Shown: positions 1 to 8,521, counted from the stretch's first letter. The stretch is 40,660 nt of DNA from Sphingobacterium shayense (GCF_013179575.1 NZ_JABMCQ010000017.1:1-40660), one strand, 5' to 3'. Translations and numbers: made by a program. The notes: generated by a model not told the origin, from the sequence alone.

Positions 1-621
1 TTTGAATTTGAGGATCTTGTGTGCTCCTACAAAGGGACCTATAATTCGAAAGTACACAGTAAACGGCAATTAGAAGATACATATAGGTTAGTCCAAGATA
101 ATTTTTATTTTTCCGATGAGGGGAATTTAGATACTTTAAACGCGCGGTATCAAGCGACAATGAAATATTTGGACTCTTTACAAATTGTAGATGATAGCTA
201 TTTTCAGTTAATGAAGGATTCAGTTCGGGTATATTTGAGACAGACATTCTCTTTAAAAAGAGCTCAGAAATTGGCGAAGGTAGACCCGTCGCTTTTGCTA
301 TCTACGGTCGAAAAGGGTTCAGCGGCGTTTAAGTATGGCACTGCTTTAATTCAAGGTGGAGATAGTTTGTTGGTGGCCTATAAAAAGCTTGTTAACGATC
401 AGATGAAAAACAACGCCATACCTGGTTATTTGTTGGAAGAATATCAGGCAGTTATGAAGCGTATCGACCGGGAGGATATTGCGTTTGACAAGGTGTTGAT
501 ATATGGCTGGTGGAACAGTGCGAACGATCAGGTTGATCACGTCTCAGACCGCCGTCTAATGTTCCAAAACTATCTTAAGCTCTTTTTGAAAGTTAATACC
601 GTCGATTGCGATGAAGTATAG
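1..621 (+). CDS. Unknown protein, 5' end outside window
   Basis: The reading frame is open from the first base to a TAG at 619-621, so the true start probably lies upstream; a GTG at 19 is the first possible internal start. About 206 residues are visible, rich in Lys, Asp, Tyr and Leu and apparently mostly helical (for example LDTLNARYQATMKYLDSL). There is no recognisable catalytic motif, membrane segment or cysteine pattern. I do not recognise the family. A lipoprotein or periplasmic helical protein would fit, but the N-terminus that would show a signal peptide is missing. The gene converges on mazG with only 5 bases between the stop codons, and I see no terminator there. Confidence 0.6.
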   Translation, partial: FEFEDLVCSYKGTYNSKVHSKRQLEDTYRLVQDNFYFSDEGNLDTLNARYQATMKYLDSLQIVDDSYFQLMKDSVRVYLRQTFSLKRAQKLAKVDPSLLLSTVEKGSAAFKYGTALIQGGDSLLVAYKKLVNDQMKNNAIPGYLLEEYQAVMKRIDREDIAFDKVLIYGWWNSANDQVDHVSDRRLMFQNYLKLFLKVNTVDCDEV

Positions 622-626
622 ATAGC

Positions 627-1436
627 TTACGAGTCGTTCTTCTTTCCTTCATTCCAATATATATCCATCTGTTCAAGAGTCATATTTTGAAGATCTTGTC
701 CGTTCTCTGCCGCACGCCTTTCCAAGTATTTGAAACGTTTAATAAACTTTTTGTTTGTGCGTTCAAGTGCGTTCTCTGGGTTTATGCCCACATGACGAGC
801 ATAGTTTATTAGAGAAAATAATAGATCTCCAAATTCTGCTTCAGCTCTCTCTCGATTTATCGCTTGATGGTTATTTATATCAAATTCTTCTTTAAATTCA
901 TTTAGTTCTTCTTCAACCTTTTCCCATACTTGATCCTTGTCTTCCCAGTCGAACCCCACTCCACGTACTTTGTCCTGTATACGATAGGCTTTAATTAGTG
1001 CAGGGAGCCCGTTAGGGACTCCGGAAAGGACCGATTTGTTGCCTTCTCTCAACTTTATTGTCTCCCAATTTGCTTTCACCTGGTTTTCATCGTCAGCAAT
1101 GGTATCGCTATAAATGTGAGGATGACGGACGATTAATTTTTCACAAACTGAGTTAAGAACATCTGTGATGTCAAATTTTTCTTGCTCGGAAGCAATTTTG
1201 GCGTAAAAAAGTAGGTGCATCATCACATCGCCGAGCTCGTTTTTAATTTCATCATAATTTTTTTCCAAAATTGCGTCGGTGAGTTCGTACATTTCTTCAA
1301 TTGTAAGATGCCGTAGCGACTCCATAGTTTGCTTGCGGTCCCAAGGACAATCAATACGTAAGGTGTTTAGGATTGTGATCAGACGTTCAAATGCCCCGCT
1401 AGGGGTATTCTGAGACAGTGGTGCGCGGTGGATCAT
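627..1436 (-). CDS. mazG: MazG nucleoside triphosphate pyrophosphohydrolase
   Basis: Hydrolyses (d)NTPs to NMP and pyrophosphate; a cytosolic house-cleaning enzyme. About 269 residues in two tandem MazG domains. The first has the metal-binding EExxE (E47, E48, E51) followed by ExxD in NELGD (E67, D70), after the typical LRxxCPWDRKQT segment; the second has EEELNEFKEE and EFGD. I chose the ATG at 1436 because family members begin about 20-30 residues before CPWDRKQT (here MIHRAPLS). The longer frame to 1535 adds 33 residues of unlikely sequence. Its upstream region is shared with a divergent gene starting at 1615. Confidence 0.92.
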   Translation of the reverse strand: MIHRAPLSQNTPSGAFERLITILNTLRIDCPWDRKQTMESLRHLTIEEMYELTDAILEKNYDEIKNELGDVMMHLLFYAKIASEQEKFDITDVLNSVCEKLIVRHPHIYSDTIADDENQVKANWETIKLREGNKSVLSGVPNGLPALIKAYRIQDKVRGVGFDWEDKDQVWEKVEEELNEFKEEFDINNHQAINRERAEAEFGDLLFSLINYARHVGINPENALERTNKKFIKRFKYLERRAAENGQDLQNMTLEQMDIYWNEGKKNDS

Positions 1437-1614
1437 ACTTATAACGTGATAATAAGCTTCAAATATACATGAAAAAGGAACTGTATTACAAATTCGATGC
1501 AGTTCGGAATTAACGATTTGAAATGAGCGTTCCATTAACGAGCATAAAAGCCCATAATTTTTAAAACATAAGCCTAACCTCTGATGTTATTGATGTATAT
1601 TAAATATAACAATT

Positions 1615-1923
1615 ATGGAAACTAAACATAAATATGAGACCGTGGATGTCGCTCTCGCAAAACTGAAGGAGATGGGGTATGATGTTGATTATAACATAGC
1701 GTTTGATGAAATATCAGCAGATGCCGAAAACTATCAGGTTGATCATCTCTACCGTTATGAGGGAGATTCTAATCCCGATGACGAATCGACTGTGTACGGC
1801 ATTTCTAATCCAACAACTGGAAAAAAGGGAGTATTTGTCGCTGGTAATTTATCATTAATTGAAGGAAAAAAAAGAGATATTATTCTTAATTTGGAGCTAA
1901 AATTTAAGAATAAACATGTCTAA
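1615..1923 (+). CDS. Small conserved hypothetical protein
   Basis: 102 residues, acidic, with the segment VDHLYRYEGDSNPDDESTVYGISN. This resembles a short Bacteroidota family often labelled 'phosphoribosylpyrophosphate synthetase' in databases. That label is misleading, because the protein is far shorter than PRPP synthetase and shows no PRPP-binding loop. It looks cytosolic, with no signal peptide or membrane segment. Its stop overlaps the start of the next gene by 8 bases, so the two are probably co-translated. The function is unknown. Confidence 0.8.
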   Translation: METKHKYETVDVALAKLKEMGYDVDYNIAFDEISADAENYQVDHLYRYEGDSNPDDESTVYGISNPTTGKKGVFVAGNLSLIEGKKRDIILNLELKFKNKHV

Positions 1924-2458
1924 AGACCTATTTATGGTATTGCTGGGATGCAAACCTGAAGGAAGATTTACTGAACAGCATGATATTTACTTTGGAATAG
2001 CAAACGAGCTGCCTGAACTAAAGAATGAAATGATCGAATTCTGGCCTGAAGCGAGAGGTAAACTACACGTCGATGCATGGAAACGAGTTACACACGTGGA
2101 AGGCTACCAAATAACAGTCGTGCCTAGAGACCATGTTTTAGAACAAACAAAAAAACTATTTTTTGTTAATTTGGGTGGGTATCGAGAACATGATTTTGAA
2201 GAGTATCACTTTAAACAGCTTATAGCGGCAGATACACTACAAGAGGCTAGCAAGTTGGCGAAACAAACGACTTTTTTTGCCAATCACATTTCTCCACATA
2301 TTGATGACAAATATGGACTAGACGTTGATGATGTGTACGATGTTGAAGATATTTTAGATCCGTTATTTCGAACACAGTATAAGCTAAATGTTTTACCAGT
2401 CGAGCAGCAAATCGTTGATCATCCGATAATCGGTTATTTGAAGTTCTCGGACTTATAA
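1916..2458 (+). CDS. DUF1543 domain-containing protein
   Basis: 180 residues. The N-terminus (MSKDLFMVLLGCKPEGR) and the TEQHDIYFGIA segment fit the DUF1543 family, which typically has two similar halves; a second half starts around LFFVNLGGYREHDFEEYH near residue 85. There is no catalytic motif, signal peptide or membrane segment, and the function is unknown. It overlaps the preceding small gene by 8 bases and converges on the S46 peptidase; a hairpin lies between them at 2543-2577. Confidence 0.85.
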   Translation: MSKDLFMVLLGCKPEGRFTEQHDIYFGIANELPELKNEMIEFWPEARGKLHVDAWKRVTHVEGYQITVVPRDHVLEQTKKLFFVNLGGYREHDFEEYHFKQLIAADTLQEASKLAKQTTFFANHISPHIDDKYGLDVDDVYDVEDILDPLFRTQYKLNVLPVEQQIVDHPIIGYLKFSDL

Positions 2459-2542
2459 CGGTGTCGGATATATTTCAGAAGAAATTTGATTATTGTTGAC
2501 GTATTAAACCGTGTTATTGGTTTAGCCAGCCCGGAGTAATCG

Positions 2543-2577
2543 AACGAGCAAAGTGCTTAAGATGCACCTTGCTCGTT
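2543..2577. terminator. Hairpin between convergent genes
   Basis: The arms AACGAGCAA-a-GTGC and GCAC-c-TTGCTCGTT give 13 base pairs with one internal mismatch and a 7-base loop. It lies between the converging DUF1543 gene and the S46 peptidase. Neither side has a strong T tract (GGCGTTTATT follows on the plus strand), so it is a plausible bidirectional terminator or mRNA 3'-end stabiliser, not a canonical intrinsic terminator. Confidence 0.55.
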
Positions 2578-2588
2578 GGCGTTTATTG

Positions 2589-4760
2589 TTAAATACCCAT
2601 TTCCTGGATAATGAATTGGGCATTATCAATTTTTTCCGCGACCCATAGAACGTAGCGGATATCAACTCCTATTGAACGGCTATAATCCTCATTCCAAGCG
2701 AAATCGTTGATCGTAGCATCATACGCCCTATCAAAATTAACACCTATTAATTCGCCATGTGCATTCATAATTGGGGACCCAGAGTTACCACCAGTAGTAT
2801 CCATATTATACAGAATATTTACAGGAACATCATTCAGTTCTCGCTTAGCATACGCGCCGAAGTTTTTTGCCAGCCATGCCGTTTTAATAGTTTCGGGGTA
2901 GGCATATTCGGTAAGGCCTGAGTTGCCTTTTTCGATCAATCCTTTTATCGTGGTGAAGGGGCCCATATACGTTGCATCTACTGGACTATATCCTTTAATA
3001 TTACCAAAAGTAAGTCGGAGGGTCGAGTTCGCGTCAGGTATGAAACTTTTGGATTGGTATTTTTCCTTGACAGCGACATAATCGCCCATTAACCTATTTA
3101 ACACACCTTCTCTGCGTTTTTGCTCGTCTTCAAAGATAAGAAGCTCTTTATCAATGTCTATTTGGATAGATAGAAGGTCGTCTGTATAGTTTTTCAACGA
3201 TTGCACGTCTTTTAAAATCCATTCAAAGACCTGCTCCTTGTCGTTCAATTTTGAACTTTCTAACGCTGTAACAAGCTGTAAAGCGGCTTCCTGTTTTGTA
3301 GTGAGTTTATTTGAATCGAAATATGTCAATTTATTTTCACTTTGAAATGAATAAGCGTCTTCAAACATACGCGTCCCAATATTTTTATCTACTTGGAGGT
3401 TGAAGCTGTCGTAAATACCATCCAGAAAATCTTTGACTTGTGCTAAATTAAGTTGAAAAAACTCTTCTTGAGCTTTTGAACCATTTTGTTTTTGTACCGC
3501 TTCTTTGAAAGCATTGATTGTATTTGCTACGCGCATTAAGCTGGAACTGCTATACAGATTGTTAAACCATAACTCTTTTAGTGCCGTTTTTTCGACCGCC
3601 TGATAATAATCGTCGATATCCTCCATTAAGCGACCATATCGCTGACTGTATTTAGAGTTACTTTCGATGAATTTTCTAAGCGCTTCATCTTCCTGATATT
3701 TTTGTTCCACCAATGCTAGATTTTGTAGTCCCTTTAGTTTACCGCGATAATTCTTCATAACATTGGCATTTCGCTTCATTCGCGTTGCTAAAGCAAGCTC
3801 GACTGCAGGATCATCCTCTGAGACAAGAGACATTTGTTGATTTTGATAATCATAAAGATCAGAAGTGTATGGAAGTAGATATCGTTCTTGATAGTCCATG
3901 TATTGCGCTGGTCGATGTCTAAAAGTACGGCCGGGATACCCCAATATAAAAACGAAATCATTTTCATTTACTCCTTTTGGATTTACTTTGAGGTGCTTTT
4001 TAGGTCGGTAAGGAACGTTTTCTTTTGCAAATTTCGCTGATGAACCATCAGGGGCTACATAGGCGCGTAAGAAAGAAAAATCTCCGGTGTGGCGTGGCCA
4101 AACCCAGTTATCTGTTTCTCCTCCAAATTCACCAATATCCTGCCGAGGGACATATACCAATCGAACATCTTCAATTCTTTTATATTGAAAAAGCACGTAA
4201 CTTTTGCCGATGAACATTTCGGATACTTCGGCTTTGATCGTTGGATCGCGTTTTTCCGCTTGTTGTGCTATTTCCGCACGCTTTTTATTGATTGCGTTAA
4301 TTCGGTCTTTCGGATCGTCAATATTTTCTACTGTCTGGAGCACTTCGTTGGAAACGTCTTCGTAGGAATCTGTAATTCGAATCGTTAGACCTTGCGCCTG
4401 AATTTCATGCTCTAGTCCGTTTGCAACGAATCCGTTTTTTAAATAATTGAACTCAGGAGTGCTTGCCAGTTGTACTGCACTGAAAGCACAATGATGATTT
4501 GTGATAATCAATCCATTCGGAGAAACAAACGATCCTGTACATCCACTCACTTGAACAAGCGCGTCAACCAGAGCAACTTCTCCATTAGGATTATAGATGT
4601 CTTTCTCTGCTATTTTTAGGCCGGCTTTTTTCAGGCCTGCACGACTTAGTTCACTCATCGGGAACATGCCTTCGTCAGGAATTGATGCAGAGAAATTAAA
4701 CATGCTTACTCCCAATAAGAGACTGCAAAGTAGATTTCCTTTCGATTTTAACTTGATCAT
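2589..4760 (-). CDS. S46 family dipeptidyl-peptidase, DPP11-type
   Basis: Exported serine exopeptidase that releases N-terminal dipeptides, probably in the periplasm. 723 residues, the usual S46 length (about 720). The N-terminus has a hydrophobic signal segment (LLCSLLLGVSMFNFSAS). The split trypsin-like triad is visible: His in TNHHCAF (residues 89-90), Asp227 in HTGDFSF, and Ser660 in GGNSGSP. The S1 specificity residue lies 18 positions after the catalytic Ser in this family. Here it is Arg678 (GVNFDRAYD), as in Porphyromonas gingivalis DPP11 (Ser655/Arg673), whereas DPP7 has Gly. This predicts a preference for Asp/Glu at P1. It is divergent from oxyR. Confidence 0.93.
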   Translation of the reverse strand: MIKLKSKGNLLCSLLLGVSMFNFSASIPDEGMFPMSELSRAGLKKAGLKIAEKDIYNPNGEVALVDALVQVSGCTGSFVSPNGLIITNHHCAFSAVQLASTPEFNYLKNGFVANGLEHEIQAQGLTIRITDSYEDVSNEVLQTVENIDDPKDRINAINKKRAEIAQQAEKRDPTIKAEVSEMFIGKSYVLFQYKRIEDVRLVYVPRQDIGEFGGETDNWVWPRHTGDFSFLRAYVAPDGSSAKFAKENVPYRPKKHLKVNPKGVNENDFVFILGYPGRTFRHRPAQYMDYQERYLLPYTSDLYDYQNQQMSLVSEDDPAVELALATRMKRNANVMKNYRGKLKGLQNLALVEQKYQEDEALRKFIESNSKYSQRYGRLMEDIDDYYQAVEKTALKELWFNNLYSSSSLMRVANTINAFKEAVQKQNGSKAQEEFFQLNLAQVKDFLDGIYDSFNLQVDKNIGTRMFEDAYSFQSENKLTYFDSNKLTTKQEAALQLVTALESSKLNDKEQVFEWILKDVQSLKNYTDDLLSIQIDIDKELLIFEDEQKRREGVLNRLMGDYVAVKEKYQSKSFIPDANSTLRLTFGNIKGYSPVDATYMGPFTTIKGLIEKGNSGLTEYAYPETIKTAWLAKNFGAYAKRELNDVPVNILYNMDTTGGNSGSPIMNAHGELIGVNFDRAYDATINDFAWNEDYSRSIGVDIRYVLWVAEKIDNAQFIIQEMGI

Positions 4761-4904
4761 AAACTTCTAATTTAGCGTGCTCCAAAGTTAAGAAAGATTT
4801 TGGTACTAATATTCGATAGATGAAGTCTGCTTGCGGCTTTATAGGTTATAATTATATTTGAAGAAAATGCGCGATCGGAGTGCCATAGATGATCCTTAAA
4901 GTTG

Positions 4905-4912
4905 TACCTTTG
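4905..4912 (+). promoter_or_regulatory. -7 element ahead of oxyR
   Basis: TACCTTTG matches the Bacteroidota -7 consensus TAnnTTTG and lies 19 bases before the oxyR ATG at 4932. I see no matching TTTG at the -33 position. It covers the alternative upstream start at 4902, which helps decide for 4932. Confidence 0.5.
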
Positions 4913-4931
4913 TATAGTTAAAATTTATCGA

Positions 4932-5873
4932 ATGACACTTGTTCAATTAGAATATGTTATAGCGGTTGATACTTATCGCAGCTTCGTTGCTGCTGCTGAG
5001 CACTGTTTCGTGACCCAGCCAACCTTAAGTATGCAGATCCAAAAATTAGAGGAATCCTTAGGAGCTAAGCTTTTCGACAGAAGCAGGCAACCTGTGGTCC
5101 CGACGGAAGTTGGAGAAAAGGTTATTAAGCAGGCTCGATTGATTCTGATGGAAAGCAAAAAGATAACTGAAATACTCCAAGCGGAAAAAGGGGAGATCTC
5201 TGGTGAACTGAAAATTGGAGTGATACCAACGGTCGCGCCTTATTTACTTCCCGATATCTTAACATTGTTTCTGAAAAAATATCCTAAACTCCAGATGCAG
5301 GTCTGGGAGCATACAACGGAAAGAATCATACAAGAACTCAAAATGGGAAGGCTCGACTGCGGTATATTATCCACCCCACTTCAGGAATTTGGTATTGAGG
5401 AGACACCACTTTATTATGAATCTTTTGTGGCATATGTTTCAAAAAATAGTGCGCTTTATCAAAAGAAAATGCTGACTAACGAGGAAATCGCCGAGGAGAA
5501 GTTATGGCTTTTGAATGAGGGACATTGTATGCGTGGACAGGTATTGAATCTCTGTCAGTATAAACATAAATTAAGCAACGAGGGAACCTTTGAATATAAC
5601 ACGGGATCTGTTGAAACGCTTAAACGTATGGTCGACGTGAATTCCGGCATAACAATCCTGCCAGAAATGAGTATTTTAGGATATGAAGAAGAACAGCTTG
5701 ATCATGTTCGATATTTTAAATCCCCCGAACCAGTTCGTGAAATTAGTTTAGTCACTACGAGTAATTTTGTTAAAAAACAGGCTGTAAATGCTCTGAAAAA
5801 TGAAATTCTCAATATTGTTCCTGAGCGATTTAAAACTAAGAAACGTAAAGAAATAATGGGGTTTGAACTTTAA
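4932..5873 (+). CDS. oxyR: OxyR, LysR-type peroxide sensor
   Basis: Hydrogen-peroxide-responsive transcription factor. 313 residues from the ATG at 4932. The N-terminal winged helix-turn-helix includes SFVAAAEHCFVTQPTLSMQIQKLEESLG (residues 17-44). The C-terminal effector domain carries the redox cysteine pair in GHCMRGQVLNLCQY. These cysteines fall at residues 199 and 208, the same numbers and spacing as the E. coli disulfide pair, so this is a genuine OxyR and not a generic LysR protein. A frame 10 codons longer exists, but its start lies on the predicted -7 box. The ClC gene follows after 18 bases and may be co-transcribed. Confidence 0.95.
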   Translation: MTLVQLEYVIAVDTYRSFVAAAEHCFVTQPTLSMQIQKLEESLGAKLFDRSRQPVVPTEVGEKVIKQARLILMESKKITEILQAEKGEISGELKIGVIPTVAPYLLPDILTLFLKKYPKLQMQVWEHTTERIIQELKMGRLDCGILSTPLQEFGIEETPLYYESFVAYVSKNSALYQKKMLTNEEIAEEKLWLLNEGHCMRGQVLNLCQYKHKLSNEGTFEYNTGSVETLKRMVDVNSGITILPEMSILGYEEEQLDHVRYFKSPEPVREISLVTTSNFVKKQAVNALKNEILNIVPERFKTKKRKEIMGFEL

Positions 5874-5891
5874 AAACTAGTATAGATATTC

Positions 5892-7682
5892 ATGAAATCT
5901 AGGATTCATAAAAAATTAGAGCAGGTAAATAGGTGGAGAATGCAAAAAATTTCCAATCGAAATTTTTTGATTATTCTTTCGGTCGTCGTGGGAATTATTG
6001 GTGGACTAGCGGCAGCGTTACTTAAGGGGTTAACCCATTTTATTGCTTCGAGTCTTCAAAACGATATCGAGTGGCAATATAAATATTCATTTTATCTGAT
6101 TTTACCTCTAATCGGAATATTGTTAAGTGTGCTATATGTTCGTAAATTTTTAAAAGGAAAGAATTTCGAACATGGTATAACACCAATTATCTATTCAATT
6201 TCCAGAAGGTCTTCTCGAATTGAGCCTCACAATATTCATTCTCAAATTATTACTAGTGCGATAACCGTTGGATTCGGAGGTTCCTGTGGGCTTGAAGCTC
6301 CCATCGCTTATAGTGGTTCGGCAATCGGTTCTAATATTGGAAGATTTTTCGGTTTACAATATAAGGAGATTACAATGCTATTGGCATGTGGTGCCGCAGC
6401 AGGAATAGCCGGTGCTTTTAATAGCCCCATTGCTGGGATGATTTTTGCGATAGAAATATTGCTGCCCGAATTTTCTATTCCAGCATTTATTCCGCTCTTA
6501 ATGTCTGCTGCGCTTGCTTCTGTGATTTCACGTTTGCTATATGCGGAGCCTTTATTTCATACGGCCAGTACAGAATGGGAGGTATCAGCTCTGTTTTTCT
6601 ATATACTTTTGGCGGTTATTGTTGGTTTATACACGGTCTATTTTGCAAAAATTAGTACAGTTGTCAAGAATATGTACGCGAAAGTCAAAAATCCATATGC
6701 AAAAGTATGGATGAGCGGGGGCTCGCTGGGAATAATGATTTTCCTATTTCCTGCTTTGTATGGTGAGGGGTACCTAGCGATTCAACAAATGCTTGATGGC
6801 AAATTTGACGCCATTGTAAAAAATAGTTTATTTTCAGATTTTAGTCATGTCGGCTGGGTAATTATTTGTTATACTGTTCTTACGTTATTTGCTAAATCAT
6901 TTGCCTCATTATTTACGTTGAGTGGGGGGGGGAACGGAGGGATTTTTGGGCCCAGTTTAGTAATGGGTGGCTTGTTGGGATTCGCATTTGCATACGGAAT
7001 GAACCAAACTGGTTTTGTGATGCTTAATGTGCCAAACTTTGTTGTGGCCGGGATGGCAGGTGCGATGGCAGGAATAATGCACGCGCCACTGACAGGACTG
7101 TTCCTCATAGCCGAGATAACGGGTGGATATACGTTGATTGTACCGCTGATGCTCGTGACATCTATATCTTACTTGATCAATCGATCGGTTTTGAAGCATT
7201 CTGTTTATACCAAAGGTCTTGCAGAATCCGGAGACTTACTTTCTTATGAGGATAAGGACAGGACAGTATTAAGTATGATGAGACTACGGTATGTTTTGGA
7301 AACTAATTTCGTGGTGTTAAAACCGGACGAAACTCCGGTTGATCGTCAATCTGAAATTATACACTCTAAGCGAAATATATTCCCAATTGTTGACAACAAT
7401 GGTTTGTTGCTAGGTGTTATTTATAGCGAACGGTTGTTTGCAATCCTGTTAGGGGAGGAAGAAGGAGCAACTAAACCGTTCCATACTCTCGTTCAAAAAC
7501 CAAACGATGTTATAAAGGAAAGTGAGAATATGGAAGTTGTGATGGCTAAAATGAATCGTGATGACGTTTGGATCTTACCGGTAGTCAATGATAGTAATCG
7601 TTATTTAGGCTTTATATCTAAATCAAGCGTGTTTAACAAGTATAGGGCACTGTTAATCCGTCAGGGGCATTATCTGGAATAA
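5892..7682 (+). CDS. ClC-type anion channel/transporter with CBS domains
   Basis: Integral membrane protein of the ClC family. 596 residues: about 430 of membrane domain, then two CBS domains (roughly 460-590) that usually bind adenine nucleotides. The gating-glutamate motif is present as GLEAP (Glu135; GREGP in E. coli), and the anion-pore motif as GIFGPS after a glycine run. The first filter motif (GSGIP in E. coli) is HGITP here. After GAFNSPIAGMIFAIE the position equivalent to the E. coli internal proton glutamate (E203) appears to be Ile. Whether it is a channel or an exchanger therefore cannot be settled from sequence. It follows oxyR by 18 bases, so a role in oxidative stress is possible but unproven. 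Confidence 0.92.
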   Translation: MKSRIHKKLEQVNRWRMQKISNRNFLIILSVVVGIIGGLAAALLKGLTHFIASSLQNDIEWQYKYSFYLILPLIGILLSVLYVRKFLKGKNFEHGITPIIYSISRRSSRIEPHNIHSQIITSAITVGFGGSCGLEAPIAYSGSAIGSNIGRFFGLQYKEITMLLACGAAAGIAGAFNSPIAGMIFAIEILLPEFSIPAFIPLLMSAALASVISRLLYAEPLFHTASTEWEVSALFFYILLAVIVGLYTVYFAKISTVVKNMYAKVKNPYAKVWMSGGSLGIMIFLFPALYGEGYLAIQQMLDGKFDAIVKNSLFSDFSHVGWVIICYTVLTLFAKSFASLFTLSGGGNGGIFGPSLVMGGLLGFAFAYGMNQTGFVMLNVPNFVVAGMAGAMAGIMHAPLTGLFLIAEITGGYTLIVPLMLVTSISYLINRSVLKHSVYTKGLAESGDLLSYEDKDRTVLSMMRLRYVLETNFVVLKPDETPVDRQSEIIHSKRNIFPIVDNNGLLLGVIYSERLFAILLGEEEGATKPFHTLVQKPNDVIKESENMEVVMAKMNRDDVWILPVVNDSNRYLGFISKSSVFNKYRALLIRQGHYLE

Positions 7683-7705
7683 CCGTGTCATTGTGGTAGT
7701 AAAGT

Positions 7706-8299
7706 TTACCCTCGCCCTGCCATTATTTTAGATATATATTTTCCTACGATATCGAATTCAATATTTATAGTGTCCCCCACTTTAATTTCTTGCAAATTGG
7801 TGTTTTCAATTGTGTACGGGATTATCGCGACAGAAAATTGATTGTCTTGTGAGTTTATGACAGTTAAGCTAATTCCGTTTACCGTGATCGAGCCTTTTTC
7901 GACAGTAATGTTTTGGTGGTGACTATTCTCGTAGCTAAAGGTAAAAAGCCAGCTTCCATTTTGATCTTCTATAGATATACATGTTGCTGTTTGATCAACG
8001 TGTCCTTGTACAATATGCCCATCGAAACGGCCGCCAGCAAGGGTACATCTTTCTAAGTTTATTAGATCGCCTTCTTTTAAATTTCCGAGATTTGATTTGA
8101 TAAGAGTTTCCTGTATCGCTGTGACTTTGTGAATATTTCCCTTTATTTCAACCACCGTAAGGCACACTCCGTTATGCGAAACACTTTGATCGATCTTTAG
8201 TTGGTCAGAAATAGAGGATTCGATATATAAATTAACGTTTGTGTGTTCGGTTTCGATTTGTGTAACTTTTCCTAAGGTTTCTATGATGCCTGTAAACAT
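7706..8299 (-). CDS. ribE: Riboflavin synthase (alpha chain)
   Basis: Converts two molecules of 6,7-dimethyl-8-ribityllumazine into riboflavin plus a pyrimidinedione; the last step of riboflavin synthesis, cytosolic, homotrimeric. 197 residues, the normal length, with the canonical start MFTGIIETLG and two lumazine-binding barrels. The first contains SVSHNGVCLTVV and the second GSITVNGISLTVI; GRFDGHIVQGHVD marks the junction. It stands alone, converging on the ClC gene with a 23-base gap. Upstream, TACCTTTG on the minus strand (8324-8317) is a good -7 box. I see no FMN riboswitch, which would need a far longer leader than the few bases available. Confidence 0.95.
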   Translation of the reverse strand: MFTGIIETLGKVTQIETEHTNVNLYIESSISDQLKIDQSVSHNGVCLTVVEIKGNIHKVTAIQETLIKSNLGNLKEGDLINLERCTLAGGRFDGHIVQGHVDQTATCISIEDQNGSWLFTFSYENSHHQNITVEKGSITVNGISLTVINSQDNQFSVAIIPYTIENTNLQEIKVGDTINIEFDIVGKYISKIMAGRG

Positions 8300-8358
8300 A
8301 TATTTTCGTGTTTGTACAAAGGTAAGTAACCTATTCTTAAAAAAATAAAATTAAATAT

Positions 8359-8389
8359 TTTGAATAGTGTATAAAATACACTATCTTTG
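8359..8389 (+). promoter_or_regulatory. Consensus promoter with palindrome in spacer
   Basis: TTTG (8359-8362), exactly 19 bases, then TATCTTTG (8382-8389): a full match to the Bacteroidota -33/-7 consensus. The spacer is nearly filled by a perfect 9-bp inverted repeat, ATAGTGTAT and ATACACTAT separated by three A (8364-8384), which overlaps the start of the -7 box. Such placement is typical of an operator for a repressor or spacer-binding activator. No plus-strand protein gene follows within reach. Confidence 0.75.
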
Positions 8390-8395
8390 GAATAT

Positions 8396-8458
8396 CATAA
8401 TTTAGGTTTATAATTGGTTATAAAGGTTTTCATTCTCCCCGTTTGAAAACCTTTTTTT
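8396..8458 (+). ncRNA. Candidate small RNA, about 60 nt
   Basis: Inferred from a consensus promoter and a strong downstream terminator with no ATG-initiated frame between them. Transcription should start near 8395-8397. The 3' end is a 10-bp hairpin with arms AAAGGTTTTC (8422-8431) and GAAAACCTTT (8445-8454), running into seven T (8452-8458). Its 13-base loop contains CTCCCC, which could pair with purine-rich ribosome-binding regions in the manner of C-rich-loop regulatory RNAs. I do not recognise it as a named RNA family. No transcription evidence is available. Confidence 0.55.
8422..8458 (+). terminator. Intrinsic terminator of the small transcript
   Basis: 10-bp stem with a 13-base loop, followed by a run of T on the plus strand. 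On the minus strand the flank is TTTATAA, a poor U tract, so it is oriented for plus-strand transcription. No plus-strand gene lies just upstream, because ribE on the minus strand intervenes. Confidence 0.75.
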
Positions 8459-8521
8459 ATGTCTGATTATCAAGTAATTAACCTATATTTGTAGAATTAA
8501 AGCGACATTTATTCATAAAAC

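Noticed and set aside
1437-1535. 33-residue N-terminal extension of MazG
   Set aside because: Extension does not resemble MazG and would enter the divergent upstream region; the family N-terminus starts at 1436.
4089-4388. 99-codon plus-strand frame within the S46 peptidase gene
   Set aside because: Antisense to conserved S46 sequence; Phe/Ile/Cys-rich shadow composition.
4902-4931. 10-residue N-terminal extension of OxyR
   Set aside because: The extension start lies on the predicted -7 promoter box, and cysteine numbering matches E. coli OxyR only with the ATG at 4932.
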